Shown one piece after another: positions 1-7,302 of a stretch of DNA of 27,558 nt. Position 1 is the stretch's first letter; each line of letters begins with the position of its first letter. The stretch is from Lachnospiraceae bacterium UBA2864 (GTDB taxonomy: Bacteria > Bacillota > Clostridia > Lachnospirales > Lachnospiraceae), in the NCBI GenBank assembly GCA_002350525.1, contig DEFA01000052.1:50898-78455 (forward strand), written 5' to 3'. The position numbers and the translations under genes were made by a program. The notes under the pieces were generated by a model. It made no database searches and was not told the origin of the DNA. It worked only from the letters and a program-made list of their open reading frames with translations.

Positions 1-2
1 AT

Positions 3-251
3 GAGCATCTCGGCGAAGATGCTCTAAAACTTGATCTTACCGATCAGCTTTTTGAAAGAGACTATACTGTATTCGATCATCCGATAGTATCTGATAGGCC
101 GAAAGCTTCCCCAAAGCCGAAAACTTCTAAAAAGCTGAAAACTTCTAAAAAACCGAGGACTTCAGGGAGAGCTGTCAGTGAAAAGAAACTACTCAAGGTC
201 AGTCATTATGTAGGGAAGAAAAGCTCTGGGAGAAAAAGAAGAGGTAAGTAA
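3..251 (+). CDS. C-terminal fragment of an unidentified protein with a basic repeat tail
   Basis: An open frame enters from the left edge and stops at TAA 249-251, giving the last 82 residues of a protein whose start is outside the window. The first ~35 residues are mixed and acidic-to-neutral (for example HLGEDALKLDLTDQ), followed by a strongly Lys/Arg-rich tail made of six-residue units of the type PKTSKK and ending SSGRKRRGK. Such tails are seen on proteins that bind nucleic acids or ribosomes, but nothing here identifies a family. A hairpin terminator follows about 50 bp downstream, so it is the last gene of its transcription unit and separate from ylxM. It is not recognisable as FtsY, which often precedes ylxM-ffh. 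Confidence 0.6.
   Translation, partial: EHLGEDALKLDLTDQLFERDYTVFDHPIVSDRPKASPKPKTSKKLKTSKKPRTSGRAVSEKKLLKVSHYVGKKSSGRKRRGK
99..170 (+). repeat. Four 18-bp in-frame tandem repeats encoding a basic tail
   Basis: Units at 99-116, 117-134, 135-152 and 153-170 are diverged copies of an 18-bp sequence of the form CYGAAAACTTCTAAAAAR. They encode PKASPK, PKTSKK, LKTSKK and PRTSGR. The middle two are closest; the outer two have drifted. In-frame length suggests growth by slippage or unequal exchange. Confidence 0.75.
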
Positions 252-298
252 ATATCTTCTCTAAAATATACATATATTTTTCTGTCAAATAAAAATAC

Positions 299-327
299 TT
301 GACAAACCCTCTGCGGAATTGTATTAT
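299..327 (+). promoter_or_regulatory. Sigma-A type promoter for the ylxM-ffh operon
   Basis: TTGACA at 299-304, a 17-nt spacer and TATTAT at 322-327 make a near-consensus housekeeping promoter. Transcription would begin near 334, leaving a leader of about 70 nt before ylxM. The spacer contains the left arm of the terminator hairpin of the upstream gene, so both signals share the same DNA. Confidence 0.75.
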
Positions 328-351
328 AACAAAGGCTCGCAGAGGGTTTTT
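304..351 (+). terminator. Intrinsic terminator of the upstream gene
   Basis: The arm ending CCCTCTGCG (307-315) pairs with CGCAGAGGG (338-346), followed by a TTTTT run at 347-351. The loop is long, 22 nt, because it holds the -10 box of the ylxM promoter. RNA started at that promoter contains only the right arm, so it should read through. Confidence 0.7.
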
Positions 352-404
352 ATATTGTGTATTGACGTATTATCATATAATCTGTTGCACGGAGACGATA
401 ATAT

Positions 405-761
405 ATGGAAAAGATTGTAAGGCAGACACTGCTTTTTGACTTCTACGGTGAACTGCTGAACGAACATCAGAAGAATGTTTACGGAGATATCATTTCCAGT
501 GATCTTTCTTATTCGGAATTTGCGAGTGAAAACAATATTTCAAGACAGGCTGTATTCGATCTGGTAAAAAGATGCAACGAAAAGCTTGAGAGCTATGAAG
601 AGAAACTCAGACTTGTTGAGAAGTTCATGAATGCACGTAATCGTCTTGAAGAAGTGAACGGTATCATATCTGATATGAGAGACAGTACAGCTGATAAGAA
701 GCTTATAAGTTTATGTAATGAGCTTCTTGAGAAATCAGAAAAGATAATCGATGAATTTTAG
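405..761 (+). CDS. ylxM: YlxM family putative DNA/RNA-binding protein
   Basis: A 118-residue protein of the YlxM/UPF0122 family, small helical proteins with a sigma-factor-like helix-turn-helix encoded next to ffh in Firmicutes. The HTH is visible around residues 33-60 (YSEFASENNISRQAVFDLVKR). In streptococci the family is reported to modulate signal recognition particle assembly and GTPase activity. ATG 405 is supported by ACGGAG about 10 nt upstream. It is the first gene downstream of the strong promoter at 299-327, and ffh begins 19 bp after its stop. The C-terminal half is charged and probably helical. Family identity is secure from sequence and position; a direct regulatory role is only known from relatives. 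Confidence 0.9.
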   Translation: MEKIVRQTLLFDFYGELLNEHQKNVYGDIISSDLSYSEFASENNISRQAVFDLVKRCNEKLESYEEKLRLVEKFMNARNRLEEVNGIISDMRDSTADKKLISLCNELLEKSEKIIDEF

Positions 762-780
762 TTGATCAGGAGATAAAGAT

Positions 781-2127
781 TTGGCATTTGACAGCTTAAG
801 TGATAAACTTCAAAACGTTTTTAAGAATCTTAAGAGTAAAGGTATAGTTACCGAAGATGATGTTAAGGTTGCCATGAAAGAGGTTAAGAGAGCACTTCTC
901 GAGGCCGATGTTAACTTTAAAGTAGTTAAGCAGTTTGTAAACACCGTCAGCGAAAAGGCAGTCGGTGAAGACGTCATGAAGGGTCTTAATCCCGGACAGA
1001 TGGTTATTAAGATAGTTCGTGATGAACTTGTATCTCTTATGGGTTCTGAGATAACCGAGCTTAAGACGCTTCCGGAAAACCAGCTGACCATTATAATGAT
1101 GTGTGGTCTCCAGGGTGCCGGTAAAACCACTTCCGTAGCAAAGCTTGCCGGACAGTTTAAGAACAGAGGTAAGAAACCTCTTCTAGTAGCCTGTGATATA
1201 TACAGGCCTGCAGCTATCCAGCAGCTTCAGATAAACGGTGAGAAGGTCGGTGTTCCGGTATTCTCAATGGGAACAGACTATAAGCCTGTTGAAATCGTTA
1301 AAGCAGCCATCAGTCATGCTGATAAGAATAATCTCAACATGCTTTTTATAGATACAGCCGGTCGTCTTCATATAGATGATGATATGATGGCTGAGCTTGA
1401 GGAAATTAAAGCAAATGTGCCTGTTACTTACACACTGCTTACTGTTGACTCTATGACAGGTCAGGATGCGGTAAATGTAGCCACAACCTTTAATGACCGT
1501 ATAGGAGTTGACGGTATCGTCCTTACAAAGCTTGACGGTGATACAAGAGGCGGTGCCGCACTTTCCATAAAGACAGTTACAGGAAAGCCTATTATGTATG
1601 TAGGTATGGGCGAAAAGCTTACAGATCTTGAGCCTTTCTATCCGGACAGAATGACAAGCCGTATCCTTGGTATGGGTGATGTCGAAACTCTTATCGAGAA
1701 GGCACAGGCTGCCATCGATGAAGAGCAGGCCGCTGAGATGGAAGCCAAGATAAGAAAAGCCACATTTGACTTTAATGATTTTCTGTCTCAGATGGAACAG
1801 ATGGAGAAGATGGGAGATATCAACGATCTCATCGGTATGATCCCGGGTATGGGCAGCAAGGTCGGAAATATAGATATCGATCCTAAGGCTATGTCACATC
1901 CGAGAGCAATCATTCTTTCCATGACACCTGAAGAAAGAGCTAATCCGAATCTTATCAATGTAAGTCGTAAGAACAGAATAGCTCGCGGTGCGGGACTTGA
2001 TATCAGCGAAGTAAACCGATTCATCAAACAGTTTGAACAGTCCAAGAAGATGATGAAACAGTTCTCCGGAATGATGGGCGGTAAGAAAAAGAGAAGAGGA
2101 TTCGGAGGCTTTAAGCTTCCTTTCTAA
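781..2127 (+). CDS. ffh: Signal recognition particle protein Ffh (SRP54 GTPase)
   Basis: Protein core of the bacterial signal recognition particle; it binds 4.5S/6S SRP RNA and signal peptides of nascent membrane and secreted proteins and delivers them to FtsY. 448 residues, normal for the family. N domain about 1-90; G domain about 100-295 with G1 GLQGAGKTT (109-117), DTAGR (191-195) and TKLDGD (249-254); methionine-rich M domain about 300-448, ending in a basic Gly/Lys-rich tail (GMMGGKKKRRGFGG). The start is TTG 781, set by AGGAGA seven bases upstream. It is preceded by ylxM and followed by rpsP after 41 bp. No unusual features. Confidence 0.98.
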   Translation: MAFDSLSDKLQNVFKNLKSKGIVTEDDVKVAMKEVKRALLEADVNFKVVKQFVNTVSEKAVGEDVMKGLNPGQMVIKIVRDELVSLMGSEITELKTLPENQLTIIMMCGLQGAGKTTSVAKLAGQFKNRGKKPLLVACDIYRPAAIQQLQINGEKVGVPVFSMGTDYKPVEIVKAAISHADKNNLNMLFIDTAGRLHIDDDMMAELEEIKANVPVTYTLLTVDSMTGQDAVNVATTFNDRIGVDGIVLTKLDGDTRGGAALSIKTVTGKPIMYVGMGEKLTDLEPFYPDRMTSRILGMGDVETLIEKAQAAIDEEQAAEMEAKIRKATFDFNDFLSQMEQMEKMGDINDLIGMIPGMGSKVGNIDIDPKAMSHPRAIILSMTPEERANPNLINVSRKNRIARGAGLDISEVNRFIKQFEQSKKMMKQFSGMMGGKKKRRGFGGFKLPF

Positions 2128-2168
2128 ATATAATATTATTATTTTTTATTCTATGGAGGAATTTAAAA

Positions 2169-2414
2169 ATGGCAGTAAAGATGAGATTAAAGAGACTTGG
2201 TTACAAGAAGCACCCAATCTACAGAGTAGTAGTTGCAGATGCAAGAACTCAGAGAGACGGTGGAGTTATCGACCAGATCGGTACATATGATCCAAATCAG
2301 GAGCCAAGTGTTATCAGTATTGATGCTGAACTCGCTAAGAAATGGCTTAATAACGGTGCTCAGCCTACAGAAACAGTTGCAAAGCTTCTTAAGCAGGCAG
2401 GTGTTGAGAAGTAA
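2169..2414 (+). CDS. rpsP: 30S ribosomal protein S16
   Basis: 81-residue S16, the usual length for Firmicutes, beginning MAVKMRLKRLGYKKHPIYRVVVAD and carrying the characteristic Y-D-P segment (IGTYDPNQEP) near residue 40. S16 binds 16S rRNA early in assembly of the 30S subunit. A strong GGAGGA lies ahead of ATG 2169. Codon choice differs from most of the window in using CCA for proline, as expected of highly expressed genes. Followed closely by khpA (17 bp). Confidence 0.98.
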   Translation: MAVKMRLKRLGYKKHPIYRVVVADARTQRDGGVIDQIGTYDPNQEPSVISIDAELAKKWLNNGAQPTETVAKLLKQAGVEK

Positions 2415-2431
2415 TTATCGGAGGTATTCGA

Positions 2432-2659
2432 GTGAAAGAACTGGTTGAACTTATAGCAAAATCTCTTGTTGACCAGCCTGACATGGTAGTAGTTACCGAA
2501 ACCGCAGATGATAACACGATCAACCTTGAGCTTACTGTAGCTCCTGAGGATATGGGTAAGGTAATAGGAAAGAGCGGAAGAATAGCTAAGGCTATCAGAA
2601 CTGTGGTTAAGGCAGCCGCATCTAAGGGAGACAAGAAAGTAATTGTAGATATCAGATAG
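2432..2659 (+). CDS. khpA: KH-domain RNA-binding protein KhpA (YlqC)
   Basis: 75-residue single type-II KH domain protein. The RNA-binding loop GKVIGKSGR (about residues 42-50) contains the GxxG motif, followed by the helix IAKAIRTVVKAAA. KhpA forms a complex with KhpB/Jag (not in this window) and in streptococci and clostridia affects cell division and binds many small RNAs and mRNAs. The start is GTG 2432 with GGAGG at 2420-2424. Position between rpsP and rimM is standard. A hairpin terminator follows immediately. Confidence 0.93.
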   Translation: MKELVELIAKSLVDQPDMVVVTETADDNTINLELTVAPEDMGKVIGKSGRIAKAIRTVVKAAASKGDKKVIVDIR

Positions 2660-2673
2660 GTTATAATCTATAT

Positions 2674-2697
2674 AAAGCCGCGGTTTCCGCGGCTTTT
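2674..2697 (+). terminator. Hairpin with short T-run inside the rpsP-trmD operon
   Basis: AAAGCCGCGG (2674-2683) and CCGCGGCTTT (2687-2696) form a perfect 10-bp GC-rich stem with a TTT loop and only four T residues. It sits between khpA and rimM with 17 bp to the next start codon. It is probably a partial terminator that lowers rimM-trmD expression relative to rpsP-khpA. Confidence 0.75.
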
Positions 2698-2714
2698 GAT
2701 TAATGAGGATATAT

Positions 2715-3260
2715 ATGGTTGAATACTTCAAAATGGGAGTCATCACTTCCCCTCACGGCGTACAGGGTGAGGTGAAGGTCTTTCCGACTACAGACAATGT
2801 AGCACATTTTAAAAAGATCAAAGATTGTTATCTGAAAAACGGAAAAACGTATGTCCCTGCAAAAATAACAGGATGTAAATTCTTTAAGGGAATGGTGATC
2901 GTTCATCTTGAAGGATATGATGACAGAGATTCCGTTGAAAGGCTCAGACGTAAGGAAATCTATGTCGACAGAGCGAATGCAGATCCTCTTAAAGAGGGTG
3001 AATACTATATGGCTGATATTATAGGTTATGATATTTATAATATAGATGCCGAAACAGAGACTGATGTCGAGAATTTCGATCCTGATAAAACCGTACTGGT
3101 CGGTAAGATACGTGATTATATTGATACCGCAGTTCATCCGGTTATAACAGCCGAAGATACAGAGGGGAATGAGAGACTCATTCCGGCAATCCATCAGTTC
3201 GTTAAGAAGGTTGATCATGATGCCGAAAGAGTATATGTATGTCTTATAAAAGGAATGTAG
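2715..3260 (+). CDS. rimM: Ribosome maturation factor RimM
   Basis: 181-residue RimM, needed for processing and assembly of the 30S head, where it contacts S19. N-terminal RimM beta-barrel about 1-85 (FKMGVITSPHGVQGEVKVFPTTD) and a PRC-barrel-like C-terminal half containing YYMADIIGYD and ending HDAERVYVCLIKGM. I prefer ATG 2715 over the in-frame ATG 2703: the first ATG overlaps a good ribosome site (ATGAGG, 2703-2708) that is correctly spaced for 2715, and the shorter form matches relatives. No clear promoter lies between the hairpin at 2674 and this gene, though TATAAT at 2662-2667 is a possible isolated -10 box. trmD begins one base after the stop. Confidence 0.95.
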   Translation: MVEYFKMGVITSPHGVQGEVKVFPTTDNVAHFKKIKDCYLKNGKTYVPAKITGCKFFKGMVIVHLEGYDDRDSVERLRRKEIYVDRANADPLKEGEYYMADIIGYDIYNIDAETETDVENFDPDKTVLVGKIRDYIDTAVHPVITAEDTEGNERLIPAIHQFVKKVDHDAERVYVCLIKGM

Positions 3261-3261
3261 G

Positions 3262-3966
3262 ATGAATTATTATGTAATGACACTTTTCCCGGAGTTTATT
3301 ACCAATGCCATGAATGAGAGTATCATGGGAAGAGCCATAAAAAAGAATATCATATCCGTTGAGGCGGTCAATATCAGAGACTTTGCACAGAACAGCTACC
3401 GACAGGTAGATGATTATATATATGGCGGCGGTTCAGGTATGCTTATGCAGGCAGAACCTGTATGGCTTGCTTATCAGAATATTATAAAACGTACCGGAAC
3501 GAAGAATACTCGAGTATTATATATGTCGCCGCAGGGCCGTACATTTAACCAGAGCTATGCACAGGCGCTATCTAAAAATGAGAATATTATCTTTCTCTGC
3601 GGCCATTACGAGGGAATAGATGAGCGTGTTATAGAGATGATAAATCCATGTGAGGTTTCTCTCGGGGATTTCGTTCTTACAGGCGGTGAACTTCCCGCTA
3701 TGACCATTATGGATGCCGTAACAAGACTTATTCCGGGAGTACTCGGTCATGATGACAGTTCTCTTTATGAGACATTTTATAATGACCTTCTGGAATATCC
3801 ACAGTATACGCGTCCGCCGGTATTTGAAGGACGTGCTGTTCCTCAGGAACTTCTCAGCGGTAATCATAAGCTGATTGAGAAATGGAGACTTGAACAATCC
3901 ATAGAAAGGACCAGGAAACGTCGTCCGGATCTCTACGAGAAGTACATGAACAGCCAAAAACATTAG
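3262..3966 (+). CDS. trmD: tRNA (guanine-37-N1)-methyltransferase TrmD
   Basis: 234-residue SPOUT-class enzyme that methylates N1 of G37 next to the anticodon using S-adenosylmethionine and prevents frameshifting. The trefoil-knot SAM site is visible as LCGHYEGIDERV (112-123) and SLGDFVLTGGE (133-143); the catalytic aspartate should be in the GHDDSS segment around 163-165. Starts at ATG 3262, one base past rimM, with AGG-rich sequence in the rimM tail as ribosome site. In many Firmicutes rplS (L19) follows; here the next gene is an unrelated lipoprotein. Confidence 0.98.
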   Translation: MNYYVMTLFPEFITNAMNESIMGRAIKKNIISVEAVNIRDFAQNSYRQVDDYIYGGGSGMLMQAEPVWLAYQNIIKRTGTKNTRVLYMSPQGRTFNQSYAQALSKNENIIFLCGHYEGIDERVIEMINPCEVSLGDFVLTGGELPAMTIMDAVTRLIPGVLGHDDSSLYETFYNDLLEYPQYTRPPVFEGRAVPQELLSGNHKLIEKWRLEQSIERTRKRRPDLYEKYMNSQKH

Positions 3967-3970
3967 AGGT

Positions 3971-3998
3971 TTAACTCTTATACATTATGATGTATAAT
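3971..3998 (+). promoter_or_regulatory. Promoter with overlapping dyad for the lipoprotein/two-component operon
   Basis: TTAACT at 3971-3976 and TATAAT at 3993-3998 with a 16-nt spacer form a plausible sigma-A promoter. A perfect 7-bp dyad, TATACAT (3979-3985) and ATGTATA (3990-3996) separated by 4 nt, lies in the spacer and runs into the -10 box, where a repressor could block polymerase. Operator function is inference. Confidence 0.55.
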
Positions 3999-4033
3999 TA
4001 CTAAGTGTAATAAATCCAAAAATGAGGTTTAAT

Positions 4034-4588
4034 ATGATGAAGAAGAAACTACTGGTTGTCTGCATGACAGTTGCTATGATGTTTTCATTTGCAGGCTGCG
4101 GAAAAAAAGAACAAACTGAGACAGAAACCGTAACCGAAGCAGGTATTACCGTTGGTGCAGAGGTTGAGCAGTTTATCAATCGAGACCTTCCGTCAATTGC
4201 ATCCGACAGAGATAAAGCCGTACGTCTTTATAAAGCATATTTTGAAAAGAATATGGATAGTGAGCAGTGGCTCGGTTCTCTTGAAAATGAAGCTATTACA
4301 TCATATGACTCTTATCTTGAAAAGCTGAGAGCTTTTGAATATACAACTTCGGAAGTTCAGAATCTTCAGAATCAGTACATTCAAAGTGCTGAGCTACAGA
4401 GAAATGCGATTCAGGATGTTATAGACGGTATAAAGAATTCCGATTCTTCATATTTTGACAGTGCGGAAGAGAAGATCGAACAATCCGAAACATATATGGC
4501 ACAGTATAAGGATTCTCTGAAAACTGTATGTGCCGATAACGGTATTACCATAAAAGGCGAACTGGGTACGGCAACGGACGCTGAGTAA
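4034..4588 (+). CDS. Small putative lipoprotein ahead of a two-component system
   Basis: 184 residues from ATG 4034, which has ATGAGG (4022-4027) at proper spacing; the in-frame ATG 4022 is the ribosome site itself. The signal is MMKKKLLVV plus a hydrophobic stretch and lipobox FAGC, so lipidation at Cys22 on the outer face of the membrane is expected. A short Glu/Thr-rich linker follows, then a helical, Glu/Gln-rich domain (for example AFEYTTSEVQNLQNQYIQSAELQ) that looks like a small helical bundle. I do not recognise a named family. The response regulator starts 39 bp downstream, so it may act as an envelope partner of that system; this is inferred only from linkage. Confidence 0.85.
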   Translation: MMKKKLLVVCMTVAMMFSFAGCGKKEQTETETVTEAGITVGAEVEQFINRDLPSIASDRDKAVRLYKAYFEKNMDSEQWLGSLENEAITSYDSYLEKLRAFEYTTSEVQNLQNQYIQSAELQRNAIQDVIDGIKNSDSSYFDSAEEKIEQSETYMAQYKDSLKTVCADNGITIKGELGTATDAE

Positions 4589-4627
4589 ATCGTCTTGTTG
4601 ACAGGAGTTTTTAAAGGAGAAGGGGTT

Positions 4628-5302
4628 ATGGGAGACATTAAAATTCTTGTTGTTGATGATGAACCACGCATGAGAAAGCTTGTTAAGGACTTTCTCGTAA
4701 AGGACGGATTCATAGTTGTTGAAGCATCTGACGGCGAAGAAGCCTACAACATGTTTACGGCTACGAATGATATATCGCTTATAATCATGGATGTCATGAT
4801 GCCGAAAATGAACGGTTATGAAACCAGCTCAGAGATACGTAAGATATCAAAGGTTCCTATCATTATGCTTACGGCAAAATCCGAAGAAAAGGATGAGCTT
4901 AAAGGTTATGAGATAGGAATAGATGAATATATAACAAAACCTTTCAGTCCGAAGATTCTTGTGGCAAGAGTTGAAGCAGTTCTCAGGCGCTCGTCACAGA
5001 ACAAAGAGGATAATATAATCGAAGCCGGCGGTATAAGAATAGATAAATCAGCTCATATCGTTACGGTGGATGATAAGAATATAGATCTTTCATTTAAAGA
5101 ATTCGAACTTCTTGAATACTTTATCACCAATCAGGGCGTTGCCCTTTCCAGAGAAAAGATTCTTAATAACGTATGGAATTATGATTACTACGGCGATGCC
5201 AGAACCATAGATACCCATGTTAAAAAGCTTCGTGCAAAACTCGGAGATAAGGGTGATTACATCAAGACCATATGGGCTCTGGGATATAAGTTTGAGGTTT
5301 AA
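4628..5302 (+). CDS. OmpR/PhoB-family response regulator
   Basis: 224-residue DNA-binding response regulator. Receiver domain about 4-118: acidic pocket D10/D11, phospho-acceptor D55 (IIMDVMMPKMNGYE), T82 and K104 (DEYITKPF). Winged-helix effector about 130-224 with the typical LSFKEFELLEYF, REKILNNVWNYDYYGDARTID and GYKFEV segments. ATG 4628 is preferred to upstream TTG codons because AAAGGAGAAGGGG lies just before it and the protein then begins MGDIKILVVDDE. The histidine kinase follows after 37 bp and is its likely partner. Targets cannot be read from the sequence; the dyad upstream of 4034 could be an autoregulatory site. Confidence 0.95.
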   Translation: MGDIKILVVDDEPRMRKLVKDFLVKDGFIVVEASDGEEAYNMFTATNDISLIIMDVMMPKMNGYETSSEIRKISKVPIIMLTAKSEEKDELKGYEIGIDEYITKPFSPKILVARVEAVLRRSSQNKEDNIIEAGGIRIDKSAHIVTVDDKNIDLSFKEFELLEYFITNQGVALSREKILNNVWNYDYYGDARTIDTHVKKLRAKLGDKGDYIKTIWALGYKFEV

Positions 5303-5339
5303 CTTAAGTTCCTTTTAAACAGAGATTCGAATAAACGCT

Positions 5340-6887
5340 ATGGAAAGATTAAAAGAGATATTTCAGCCAAAGCTGAGATTTAAAATCACAATAACCGTTT
5401 TGGTAGCTTCACTGCTCACAGTGTTCGGTGCGTATGCTGTGAGCAGACATTTTATTGAGGATTTTTATGTCAGAAATGCGATGAATAATCTCATTAAGAC
5501 CTATAAATCATGTAACGAGTATTTCACGGATGAGACGAATCTCGAAAAACTGAGAAACGGTGAAACAAGAAGTCTGTACGGATATATAGATAATCCGTCT
5601 TCATGTACGGTCTTTATAATCGATATGACTCAGTCCAAGATATATTCAACAATAAGACCTAACGAAAAGGTTGAGCGTGAACTTCAGAATATAGTGGACA
5701 CCAACGATTTCGGATTATACAGATATAAAGACAAACCCTATTCCATTTTTACAGAAAATTCCGATGAAAAAAACGAAAGATATTATGTGCTTCAGGGGAT
5801 TCTTGATAACAATCTTATTATAATTCTCAGAATGCCCGTTGAACAGCTGTACAGCAGTATTAATTTTGCTGTAAGCTTTTTTGCATTTGTGGCTTTGGCA
5901 TTCATACTTATTGAGATTGCTGCAATACTGTTTATAACGAATACAATTACAAGACCGATCATAGATATGTCGAGAATAGCGAAGAAAATGTCTGATCTTG
6001 ACTTCAATGCCATGGTAGATGTAAGAAGCCATGATGAGATCGGAGAACTCGGTAACTCCATGAATGTCCTTTCGACAAAGCTGAAGAAGACCATTTCCGA
6101 ACTTAAAGCCGCAAACCTTGAAATGTCATATAATATCGATAAGAGAAAGCAATTGGAAGATATGAGGTCGGAGTTCCTGTCACATGCATCTCATGAGCTT
6201 AAAACACCAATAGCGCTTATTCAGGGATATGCCGAAGGCCTTAAGGACAGCGTTAATGACGATCCCGAAAGCCGTGATTTTTACTGCGATGTTATTATAG
6301 ATGAAGCCGCAAAGATGAATAAGCTTGTTATGAGGCTTATAAATCTTAATCACCTTGAAGCCGGTGATGACAGTCTTACAATCGAAAGATTCGATCTTAC
6401 CGATCTTACAAAGAGTATTATAAATGCATCAGATATTCTTCTTAAACAGAGAAACGGAAAAGTTGTATTCGAACAGACAGCTCCGGTATACGTATGGGCT
6501 GACGAATTCATGATGGAAGAAGTTATCACGAATTACTATACAAATGCGGTTCATTACGTTAAAGAAGGCGGCGAGATCCGTGTGTGGTTCGAGAGAAAGG
6601 GCGATAATGTAAGAGTCAGTGTATTTAACGAAGGAGATAAGATTGATGAGAAGCATATAGATAAGCTTTTCATAAAGTTCTATAAAGCTGACGAAGCCCG
6701 TACGAGAGAGTACGGAGGAACAGGAATAGGCCTTTCGATAGTAGAAGCCATTATGAAGGCACATAACAGAGAATACGGCGTATATAATGTGGATAACGGT
6801 GTTGTATTCTATGCAGACATCGATGCTAAAGATCAGCCGGATGAGATAGTCGGTGAAATACTCAGTGAAACTATAATAGATAAATGA
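5340..6887 (+). CDS. Membrane sensor histidine kinase with HAMP domain
   Basis: 515 residues with classic class-I kinase layout. TM1 about 16-35, an extracytoplasmic sensor of about 135 residues (36-172), TM2 about 174-200, HAMP about 200-255, dimerisation/phospho-acceptor domain with FLSHASHELKTP (His285), and a HATPase domain about 385-485: N box EEVITNYYTNAVHY (393-406), VFNEGDKI (428-435) and GGTGIGL (459-465). The start ATG 5340 has no clear Shine-Dalgarno sequence, unlike nearly every other gene here, so translation may be coupled to or weaker than the regulator upstream. The sensor domain has no recognised ligand motif. It most likely phosphorylates the regulator at 4628-5302. Confidence 0.95.
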   Translation: MERLKEIFQPKLRFKITITVLVASLLTVFGAYAVSRHFIEDFYVRNAMNNLIKTYKSCNEYFTDETNLEKLRNGETRSLYGYIDNPSSCTVFIIDMTQSKIYSTIRPNEKVERELQNIVDTNDFGLYRYKDKPYSIFTENSDEKNERYYVLQGILDNNLIIILRMPVEQLYSSINFAVSFFAFVALAFILIEIAAILFITNTITRPIIDMSRIAKKMSDLDFNAMVDVRSHDEIGELGNSMNVLSTKLKKTISELKAANLEMSYNIDKRKQLEDMRSEFLSHASHELKTPIALIQGYAEGLKDSVNDDPESRDFYCDVIIDEAAKMNKLVMRLINLNHLEAGDDSLTIERFDLTDLTKSIINASDILLKQRNGKVVFEQTAPVYVWADEFMMEEVITNYYTNAVHYVKEGGEIRVWFERKGDNVRVSVFNEGDKIDEKHIDKLFIKFYKADEARTREYGGTGIGLSIVEAIMKAHNREYGVYNVDNGVVFYADIDAKDQPDEIVGEILSETIIDK

Positions 6888-6911
6888 TAAATTGCCCCTT
6901 GTTCGTAAGGG

Positions 6912-6940
6912 TTGACATGAAACAGTAAAAGTACGATAAT
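6912..6940 (+). promoter_or_regulatory. Strong sigma-A promoter for the 7001-7219 gene
   Basis: TTGACA (6912-6917), a 17-nt spacer and GATAAT (6935-6940). The start would be near 6947, giving a leader of about 55 nt that ends in AGGAGGT before ATG 7001. A small CCCTT/AAGGG hairpin at 6898-6910, just after the kinase gene, could be a weak end signal for the previous operon but lacks a T-run. Confidence 0.75.
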
Positions 6941-7000
6941 ATTTACTATCTTTATAGATGTTATGTGTTTTATATGAGGGTTTAGGAGGTATTTGTAATT

Positions 7001-7219
7001 ATGAAAACTTCAGTTTATGTTGAGTATTACGGAGAGCAGGTAAGTAAGGACGAGCTTGTAAAAGAAGCCGAGAAGATCTGGGTTGAATCAGGAAGAAAAA
7101 AAGCCGACATTCGTAAGATTGACCTTTATCTTATTCCTGAAGAAGACAAGGCTTATTATGTTATAAATGATGAGCTTGACGGATCTTTCCATATAATCAA
7201 TACACAAAATGATTTCTAA
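7001..7219 (+). CDS. Small DUF6465-like protein
   Basis: 72-residue acidic/basic mixed protein with no signal peptide or membrane segment: MKTSVYVEYYGEQVSKDELVKE..., a helix rich in Glu/Lys, then the beta-like segment IDLYLIPEEDKAYYVIND and an acidic end. The pattern of a short N-terminal strand, helix and YYVIN motif resembles the DUF6465 proteins found widely in Lachnospiraceae; that match is from memory and tentative. A perfect AGGAGGT ribosome site and a near-consensus promoter suggest high expression. It is followed by a strong palindrome and then hisH. The function is unknown. Confidence 0.8.
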   Translation: MKTSVYVEYYGEQVSKDELVKEAEKIWVESGRKKADIRKIDLYLIPEEDKAYYVINDELDGSFHIINTQNDF

Positions 7220-7243
7220 TAAAGGGAAATTAAATCAGTTAAT

Positions 7244-7272
7244 TATAGGGTAGGCGTTCAACCTACCCTATA
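7244..7272 (+). terminator. Perfect 11-bp hairpin between the small protein gene and hisH
   Basis: TATAGGGTAGG (7244-7254) pairs with CCTACCCTATA (7262-7272) around a 7-nt loop. The following GTCTTTA is a poor T-tract. No convincing promoter lies between it and hisH, so it is more likely a leaky terminator, or a processing or stabilising hairpin, than a complete stop. Confidence 0.6.
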
Positions 7273-7302
7273 GTCTTTATAAACTATGTTACGGAGAAAA
7301 TT

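Noticed and set aside
99..170. CRISPR array
   Set aside because: Repeats are adjacent without spacers, in frame, and code for a basic tail.
362..381. Second promoter just before ylxM (TTGACG ... TATAAT)
   Set aside because: The spacing between the hexamers is only 8 nt; no suitable -35 box lies 16-18 nt upstream of TATAAT 376-381.
2129..2134. TATAAT ahead of rpsP as a promoter
   Set aside because: AT-rich gap with no -35 element at the correct distance; rpsP is expected to be read from the ylxM promoter.
2700..3218. Antisense open frame opposite rimM
   Set aside because: Cys/Ile-rich product without family resemblance, lying entirely within rimM; a shadow frame.
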